From NCBI GenBank assembly GCA_029268325.1, contig JAJUGC010000042.1, forward strand, positions 1 to 10,505: a stretch of 10,505 bases of DNA, in the 5' to 3' direction. Below are positions 6,595 through 10,505 of the stretch, piece by piece; the first letter of the stretch is position 1; each line of letters starts with the position of its first letter. Source of the stretch: Gammaproteobacteria bacterium. Its GTDB lineage: Bacteria > Pseudomonadota > Gammaproteobacteria > Pseudomonadales > Oleiphilaceae. The translations under genes were made by a program, and so were the position numbers. The notes beneath the pieces were generated by a model. It made no database searches, was not told the DNA's origin, and was given only the letters and a program-made list of their open reading frames with translations.

Positions 6595-7494
6595 ATGGTT
6601 GAACAGCTGATTCCCTGGGAGCATCAGGTCGCTCCGGCATTAACGTTGCGCGGACTTCACAGCGAGCCCCAGGCCCGGCCGCTGGTGCATTTCCTACATG
6701 GCAACGGGTTTTGTGGTTTGGTCTACAAACCCTGGCTTGAACAGTTGGGGCAGGATTTTGATCTGTTCATTAGTGATGCCCAGGGGCATGGCAAGAGCGA
6801 TGTGGGAGAGCGCTTTATGGGCTGGAACCGCTGTGCCGATTTTGCCATCGAGGCCCTGGAGGCCCATCGCCAGCGCTGGCCCGGCCAGCCGGTCTATGGA
6901 GTGGGGCACAGCTTTGGCGGTGTTTTGACGCTGCTGATGGCCGCTAAACGGCCCGACCTGTTCGATCGGATTATCCTGCTGGATCCGGTGCTGTTTAGCC
7001 GGGCCATGATCGGCGTGATGGCGTTGTTGGACGTGGTGGGCCTGCACAGCCGCAACAGCCTGGCAACCCGGGCACGCCAGCGTCAGGCCCGCTGGGAGAG
7101 CCGCGAGGCGGCCTGGAACTACTTCCATGAGCGGGGCATTTTCAAAGGCTGGCATGAACAGTCCCTGGCGGCCTATATTGATCATGCCCTGAAGCCGGAG
7201 CCCGATGGCTCCCTGAGCCTGCGTTGCCCGCCAAGCCGGGAGGCGGAAATCTTCTGCTCGTTCCCCAGGGGGCTTTGGACTGCCGTAGGGAAGCTCAAGG
7301 TGCCCGCCACCATTATCCATGGCGATAAAACTTACCCCTTTGTGCCGAAGTCGGCCCAGGCGGCGCGGCGCAAGAACCCCCTTATAGACTGTCTGGAAGT
7401 GCCAGGCGGACATTGCTTCATGCAGCAGTATCCAGAGGATACCGTCCGCTTGGTGCGGGAAAGACTGTCCGCCCGCCCGGCGCGGGTTGCCTAA
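6595..7494 (+). CDS. Alpha/beta hydrolase of unknown substrate
   Basis: A 299-residue alpha/beta hydrolase. Visible landmarks are HGNGFCG (35-41) as oxyanion loop after the LVHFL strand, the strand-and-turn 'FISDAQGHGKS' (58-68), the nucleophile elbow GVGHSFGG with Ser106, a probable acid Asp244 in IIHGDKTYPFVP, and a probable base His273 in VPGGHCF. A helical cap of roughly residues 135-215 lies between the halves, as in many epoxide-hydrolase/lipase-like members. There is no signal peptide. I do not recognise a named orthologue. ATG 6595 is preferred over an in-frame TTG at 6559 because AAAGG (6584-6588) lies 6 nt upstream. The gene is 87 bp after ybbP, has its own predicted promoter, and faces the M48 protease gene with a strong hairpin between them. 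Confidence 0.85.
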   Translation: MVEQLIPWEHQVAPALTLRGLHSEPQARPLVHFLHGNGFCGLVYKPWLEQLGQDFDLFISDAQGHGKSDVGERFMGWNRCADFAIEALEAHRQRWPGQPVYGVGHSFGGVLTLLMAAKRPDLFDRIILLDPVLFSRAMIGVMALLDVVGLHSRNSLATRARQRQARWESREAAWNYFHERGIFKGWHEQSLAAYIDHALKPEPDGSLSLRCPPSREAEIFCSFPRGLWTAVGKLKVPATIIHGDKTYPFVPKSAQAARRKNPLIDCLEVPGGHCFMQQYPEDTVRLVRERLSARPARVA

Positions 7495-7518
7495 CTGGGA
7501 ATCAGTTTAAGGAAGGAA

Positions 7519-7554
7519 GCCAGCCCCGGCCTCAATTCCCGGCTTGGGGCTGGC
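7519..7554. terminator. Hairpin between convergent genes, probable bidirectional terminator
   Basis: GCCAGCCCC (7519-7527) and GGGGCTGGC (7546-7554) form a perfect 9-bp GC-rich stem with an 18-nt loop, located between the hydrolase stop (7494) and the protease stop (7566). After the stem, the minus strand reads a T/C-rich stretch (TTCCTTCCTTAA); the plus strand has no T-run. Position and stem strength suggest termination, best for the minus-strand message. Confidence 0.55.
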
Positions 7555-7565
7555 CTGGTCCTCAA

Positions 7566-8858
7566 TTATTGCCGGCGCAACTGCCGAGCCAGGGTTTGGG
7601 CCCGGTCTCGGGCCATCTGGCCGGTTTCACCGCCGCCTTCACTTGCGATCTGGAAATATTGCAGCGCCTGCTGGTGGGCCTCGAGCCCCAGGGCGGCTTC
7701 GCCCATGGCATAATAGGCAAGGGAGGTGGGCAGCAGCTCGGCGCTTTTCTGGAGGTCTTGCAGGGCCAATTCGTTTAGTCCCTGTTGCTGGCGGGCCGTG
7801 CCCCGTTTGAGCAGATAGGCGTAGTGCTCCGGATAGAGCTCAACCGCCCGGTTGTAGTCGGCCAGGGCTTTTTGCTCGTCGCCAAGCTTTTGGTGGATGT
7901 CGCCCCGCAAGGCGTAGAACATGGCTTCCTCGGGCTCCAGGCGAATCGCTTCTTCCGTCTTGCCCAGGGCCGCCTGGATATTGCCTTCGGACAAGGCCTT
8001 CACCCCTTCATCATAGGCTTTGTACGCCGGGATGCGCTTGCGCAGTGCCGCTGTGGCCCGGGCATATTCCGCTTTGCCGCGGAATCGGGCGGAGGTTCCC
8101 AGCTGCTGTGCTTTGTCCCGGTTTCGGGCCACCCGTTCCTGGGAGGGTGGGTGTGAGGCAAACAGGCCATCAAACCAGCTGCTTTCCCGGTCGCCTGCGA
8201 GTTTGACGAAAATTTCCTGAAGCTCCACGGCCGCCTGCGGGTCATAGCCGGCCCGGGCCATGTATTCCATGCCATAGGCGTCGGACTCCAGCTCATGGCC
8301 ACGGCCGTACTTGGCGATAGTCAGCGTGGCGCCAACGGCAGCGCCCCCCAGGATGATGTCGCGGAAGTCGTTATCGGAAACCATGATGCCTAGCCCTGCC
8401 AGCCCTGCGTTGAGGAGTAGGCCCTGCTGCAGGCGCTGTGCACTGTGACGGGCAGCGGCGTGGACAATTTCATGGCTTAGTACGGCTGCCAGCTGGGCTT
8501 CGTCCTCCATTTCGGTCAGAAGGCCCCGGTTGATGGCAATCTTGCCCGAGGGCAATGCCCAGGCATTGGGAATGGAACTGTTGATAACCACGAACTCGTA
8601 GGGCAGGTCTGGTTGGTCGCTCACCCGGGCGAGCTTCTCGCCCACCTGGCGAACATAAACCTGGAGATCCGGATCCAGATAGTACTGACCGCCCTGGGAC
8701 TGGATCGTGGGGCCATATTGCTCTGCGCCGAGCTGGCGCTCCTGACTTTCACTGATCAGCATGAACTGGCTTTTGCCGGTCACCGGGTTGGTGGCGCACC
8801 CCTGGAGGCCCAGCAAACTCAGGATCAACACCGTGATATTCAGGATTAAGCGTGCCAT
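7566..8858 (-). CDS. M48-family metalloprotease lipoprotein with TPR repeats, BepA-like
   Basis: A 430-residue envelope protease. The N-terminus is a lipoprotein signal: hydrophobic segment 4-17 and lipobox LQGC with Cys21. The mature part begins ATNPVTGKSQF, common in M48 lipoproteins. The zinc site is HEIVH (129-133), with the third ligand probably Glu189 in HELESDAYG (Glu-x3-Asp). His236 in ASHPPSQERV corresponds to the conserved second-shell histidine of BepA/LoiP-type enzymes. After about residue 276 come about four TPR-like helical pairs (281-310, 314-343, 347-377, 381-408), with clear repeats such as 'AEALRGDIHQKLG'-like A/G/Y spacing. E. coli BepA (M48 plus TPR) handles outer-membrane protein and LptD assembly; a related outer-membrane quality-control role is inferred. 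Asp residues follow Cys only later, and position +2 is Ala, which favours outer-membrane sorting. ATG 8858 has AAGGAA about 10 nt upstream. Confidence 0.9.
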   Translation of the reverse strand: MARLILNITVLILSLLGLQGCATNPVTGKSQFMLISESQERQLGAEQYGPTIQSQGGQYYLDPDLQVYVRQVGEKLARVSDQPDLPYEFVVINSSIPNAWALPSGKIAINRGLLTEMEDEAQLAAVLSHEIVHAAARHSAQRLQQGLLLNAGLAGLGIMVSDNDFRDIILGGAAVGATLTIAKYGRGHELESDAYGMEYMARAGYDPQAAVELQEIFVKLAGDRESSWFDGLFASHPPSQERVARNRDKAQQLGTSARFRGKAEYARATAALRKRIPAYKAYDEGVKALSEGNIQAALGKTEEAIRLEPEEAMFYALRGDIHQKLGDEQKALADYNRAVELYPEHYAYLLKRGTARQQQGLNELALQDLQKSAELLPTSLAYYAMGEAALGLEAHQQALQYFQIASEGGGETGQMARDRAQTLARQLRRQ

Positions 8859-8898
8859 GTCGAGTTTTTTCCTTGCTCGTAAACCTTCTTGTTCAGTG

Positions 8899-8918
8899 GA
8901 GACTATTCTAACAGTCTC
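8899..8918 (-). promoter_or_regulatory. Extended -10 promoter of the protease gene inside an inverted repeat
   Basis: On the minus strand, TGTTAGAAT (8913-8905) matches an extended -10 (TGn plus TAGAAT). I find no good -35 at 17 bp, which extended -10 promoters tolerate. The predicted start near 8898 gives a leader of about 40 nt. The -10 lies exactly inside a perfect inverted repeat, GAGACT (8899-8904) and AGTCTC (8913-8918), spaced by 8 bp, a layout expected for a repressor site. Confidence 0.45.
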
Positions 8919-8958
8919 TTGCAGGGCTGATGAATTGGTGGCTGTACATTGTGGGTGG

Positions 8959-8988
8959 ATGACTTTTAGGTGTTGTATCCGCTATATT
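8959..8988 (+). promoter_or_regulatory. Candidate sigma-70 promoter of the thioesterase pair
   Basis: ATGACT (8959-8964) and TATATT (8983-8988) are 18 bp apart: a good -10 with a weaker -35. Transcription would start near 8995, leaving about 40 nt of leader before ATG 9037. It diverges from the protease promoter about 50-80 bp away. Confidence 0.45.
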
Positions 8989-9001
8989 TCGCACCTTGCT
9001 T

Positions 9002-9017
9002 TGTGATCGGTGTCACG
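9002..9017. promoter_or_regulatory. CRP/Vfr-like binding site in the thioesterase leader
   Basis: TGTGA (9002-9006), 6 bp, then TCACG (9013-9017) matches the CRP half-site pair TGTGA-N6-TCACA at 9 of 10 positions. If the promoter at 8959-8988 is right, the site is centred about 15 bp downstream of the start, where binding would repress rather than activate. Chance occurrence cannot be excluded. Confidence 0.35.
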
Positions 9018-9036
9018 AATTCTGAGGTAATTTCCC

Positions 9037-9549
9037 ATGTCAATCGAGAGTCCGAGCCTCGCTGGGCCCGAGCCGGTTAATGATCCGGTGTTATTCGGGC
9101 GGGTCAGGCGCTTTGTGGACGTGCTCGCCCAGTGTCGCGAGCTGGCAATCAAGACGGTGTGCGCAGCACCCAATGACTTGATTCTGGAGCTTCCCTATCA
9201 GGAAAAGATCGTCGGTAATCCTGAAACAGGAATCATCCATGGCGGGGCAATTACGACCCTGATGGACACCGCCAGTGGTTCTTGCGTGATCTGTGCCTTG
9301 CCGGAGTTTGAGCTGTGTCCCACCCTGGACTTGCGGGTGGACTACATGCGTCCGGCGGAGCCCGGTAAGCCGGTCCGTGCCCGGGCGACCTGCTACCGGA
9401 TTACATCCAATATCATTTTTACCCGCTGTGTCGCCTATCAGGACGATCCGACAGTCACGGTCGCCCAGTGCGTCGCCACCTTTATGCGGATTGGCAAGAA
9501 TGCCACACCGCAAGAGTTTCGCAGCATGATCTTGGGGGAGGAGGTATGA
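9037..9549 (+). CDS. Hotdog-fold thioesterase, PaaI-like (first of a pair)
   Basis: A 170-residue protein with the PaaI/4HBT hotdog signature. The long-helix start is GIIHGGAITTLMDTASG (65-81), where His68-Gly-Gly is the family motif and Asp77 occupies the catalytic acid/base position used by PaaI-type acyl-CoA thioesterases. The following strands LDLRVDYMRPA (98-108) and VRARATCYRI, and the closing VAQCVATFMRI, complete the fold. The product should hydrolyse acyl- or aryl-acyl-CoA in the cytoplasm; the real substrate cannot be read from sequence. ATG 9037 follows GAGGT (9024-9028) at 8-nt spacing. An N-terminal extension of about 25 residues precedes the usual start of the domain. The stop overlaps the start of the second hotdog gene by 4 bp (ATGA), so the two are probably translationally coupled. 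Confidence 0.88.
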   Translation: MSIESPSLAGPEPVNDPVLFGRVRRFVDVLAQCRELAIKTVCAAPNDLILELPYQEKIVGNPETGIIHGGAITTLMDTASGSCVICALPEFELCPTLDLRVDYMRPAEPGKPVRARATCYRITSNIIFTRCVAYQDDPTVTVAQCVATFMRIGKNATPQEFRSMILGEEV

Positions 9550-9977
9550 ATCTGCAGGAAGCCGTACAGGCCGCTCACCAGACCGGAGACTACCGGGACA
9601 TCATCAACGGCATTCCCTATGCCCGCCATATTGGCCTGGAGTGCCAGCGCTTTGGCAATGACGTGATCTTCATCCTGCCGCAAAAGGGGGCCAACCTGGG
9701 GAACCCTATCCTTCCTGCCTTGCACGGCGGAGTGATCGGGGGCTTTATGGAAATGGCCGCCTCCCTGCACCTGATCATGTTCAACGGCATTTCCCACCTT
9801 CCCAAGATCGTGGATTTCTCCATCGACTATTTGCGGGCCGGCCTGGACCGGGAGACCTATGCGGAATGCCACGTGTCTCGCCAAGGCAGCCGGGTGGCGA
9901 ACGTCATCATCACGGCCTGGCAGAAATCCCGTAACGAACCCATTGCCCTGGCCAGGGCGCACTTCCTGCTGGACTAG
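9546..9977 (+). CDS. Hotdog-fold thioesterase, PaaI-like (second of a pair)
   Basis: A 143-residue hotdog protein, paralogous in layout to its upstream partner. It shows ALHGGVIGGFMEMAA (58-72), in which His60-Gly-Gly is kept but the catalytic position ten residues on carries Glu69 instead of Asp. A Glu there is known in active hotdog thioesterases such as the EntH/YdiI group, so activity is likely. Strand KIVDFSIDYLRAG (87-99) and the C-terminal ALARAHFLLD complete the fold. ATG 9546 is preferred over an upstream in-frame start at 9468: it lies next to a strong GGGGGAGGAGG ribosome-binding region and forms the ATGA overlap with the preceding gene. Two different hotdog proteins in a coupled operon could form a mixed oligomer or share a pathway; that is inference. 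Confidence 0.88.
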   Translation: MNLQEAVQAAHQTGDYRDIINGIPYARHIGLECQRFGNDVIFILPQKGANLGNPILPALHGGVIGGFMEMAASLHLIMFNGISHLPKIVDFSIDYLRAGLDRETYAECHVSRQGSRVANVIITAWQKSRNEPIALARAHFLLD

Positions 9978-9997
9978 TCCTCCTGTTTCGGCCTGGA

Positions 9998-10030
9998 GCC
10001 GCCGACTTCCGGTGAGCCCGGGCCGGCGGC
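9998..10030 (+). terminator. GC-rich hairpin after the thioesterase pair
   Basis: GCCGCCG (9998-10004) and CGGCGGC (10024-10030) pair over 7 bp with a 19-nt loop, 20 bp after the stop of the second thioesterase. It is followed by ATTGAAATTTATT rather than a clean T-run, so termination is likely but unproven. The stem ends directly at the -35 of the htpG heat-shock promoter. Confidence 0.4.
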
Positions 10031-10058
10031 ATTGAAATTTATTCTCCCGTCCCCATCT
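10031..10058 (+). promoter_or_regulatory. Sigma-32 (RpoH) heat-shock promoter of htpG
   Basis: ATTGAAA (10031-10037) matches the -35 consensus CTTGAAA at 6 of 7, and CCCCATCT (10051-10058) matches the -10 CCCCATNT fully, with a 13-bp spacer that is normal for sigma-32. Transcription would begin near 10065, giving a leader of about 90 nt before htpG. htpG is a known sigma-32 regulon member in E. coli, so sequence and context agree. Confidence 0.8.
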
Positions 10059-10076
10059 TTCCTCCACATTCCAGTT

Positions 10077-10116
10077 CCGGCGGCATGGAGCGGTCAAAAT
10101 TCCTGACGGCCGGCTC
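10077..10116 (+). other. Possible secondary structure in the htpG leader
   Basis: Within the predicted leader, CCGGC (10077-10081) can pair with GCCGG (10109-10113), enclosing a GTCA/TGAC stem (10093-10096 with 10104-10107). An alternative outer pair is GAGC/GCTC (10088-10091 with 10113-10116). It ends about 26 nt before the ribosome-binding site and does not cover it. CCGGCGGCAT here (10077-10086) repeats exactly 10023-10032. Confidence 0.3.
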
Positions 10117-10157
10117 ATGCACGTTTCGTTCAATTTTTACCAGGAGTCATGACTGCA

Positions 10158-10505
10158 ATGGCGAGTGACGCACAGAAGGAAACCCGCGGCTTTCAGACCG
10201 AGGTGAAGCAGCTGCTACACCTGATGATCCATTCCCTGTATAGCAACAAGGAGATCTTCTTGCGGGAGCTGATCTCCAATGCCTCGGATGCGGAAGACAA
10301 GCTGCGCTTTGAGGCGTTGTCGAATCCAGAGCTCTATGAAAACGATCCAGAGCTGAAGATCTGGCTGGATTTCGACAAGGATGCCAAGACCATCACCATT
10401 CGTGACAATGGTATCGGCATGAGTAGGGAAGAGGTCATCACCAACCTGGGAACCATTGCCAAGTCGGGTACCGCGGATTTCCTCTCCAAGCTCAGCGGCG
10501 ACCAG
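10158..10505 (+). CDS. htpG: HtpG (Hsp90-family chaperone), N-terminal part
   Basis: The first 116 residues of bacterial Hsp90 are in the window; the gene runs off the right edge. The GHKL ATP-binding fold is clear: EVKQLLHLMIHSLYSNKEIF and RELISNASDA (helix with catalytic Glu37 and Mg/ATP-binding Asn41), then IRDNGIGM (Asp83 contacting adenine), then the lid start NLGTIAKSGT. HtpG is a cytosolic ATP-dependent chaperone for client folding during heat stress. Start choice: AGGAG (10142-10146) is only 2 nt from an in-frame ATG at 10149 but 11 nt from ATG 10158. The latter gives an N-terminus (MASDAQKETRGFQTEVK) of the same length as the MSVETQKETLG form of relatives. The residue after NASDA is Glu46, where I recall small or hydrophobic residues. 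A sigma-32 promoter lies upstream. Confidence 0.96.
   Translation, partial: MASDAQKETRGFQTEVKQLLHLMIHSLYSNKEIFLRELISNASDAEDKLRFEALSNPELYENDPELKIWLDFDKDAKTITIRDNGIGMSREEVITNLGTIAKSGTADFLSKLSGDQ

Noticed and set aside
6694..7413. 239-codon minus-strand ORF inside the second alpha/beta hydrolase
   Set aside because: Antisense shadow; the plus-strand frame has a full catalytic triad.
9438..10133. 231-codon minus-strand ORF across the second thioesterase and the htpG promoter
   Set aside because: It runs antisense through a recognisable hotdog gene and a sigma-32 promoter and has no recognisable domain.

Overview
The window looks like a chromosomal core segment of a GC-rich gammaproteobacterium. 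Pointers are the divergent tesA / ybbA-ybbP block known from Escherichia coli and Pseudomonas, a UspE-type tandem stress protein, a YheT-type hydrolase, and an HtpG N-terminus closest by eye to Pseudomonas/Marinobacter-type proteins. I cannot name the genus from sequence alone. I see no transposase, phage gene, CRISPR array, rRNA or plasmid function, and base composition looks even throughout.

Layout. Positions 1-71 hold the last codons of a gene, possibly a DEDDh exonuclease. A gene-poor stretch to 717 carries a single tRNA-Asn(GTT) on the minus strand (319-394) with a clear sigma-70 promoter (416-444). Then, on the plus strand, come a uspE-like gene (718-1620) and a yheT-like alpha/beta hydrolase (1683-2633). 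The latter converges on tesA (2656-3327, minus), a secreted SGNH thioesterase/lysophospholipase. Head-to-head with tesA runs the ABC transporter operon ybbA-ybbP (3326-4018, 4015-6507), whose two genes overlap by 4 bp. A second alpha/beta hydrolase (6595-7494) has its own promoter and converges on a lipoprotein M48 metalloprotease with TPR repeats (7566-8858, minus). Divergent from the protease are two hotdog-fold thioesterase genes that overlap by 4 bp (9037-9549, 9546-9977). The window closes in the N-terminal ATPase domain of htpG (from 10158), preceded by a near-consensus sigma-32 promoter (10031-10058).

How they fit together. Two themes recur. One is acyl/ester hydrolysis: TesA, two alpha/beta hydrolases and two hotdog proteins lie within about 8.3 kb. 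The other is stress and envelope quality control: UspE-like, lipoprotein M48/TPR protease, HtpG. These look like neighbouring transcription units rather than one dedicated system. I did not find convincing evidence of an undescribed system. The most useful leads are regulatory or architectural: the shared CATG start region of tesA/ybbA, an inverted repeat flanking the tRNA, an inverted repeat over the protease promoter, a CRP-like site in the thioesterase leader, and the Asp/Glu difference between the paired hotdog proteins.
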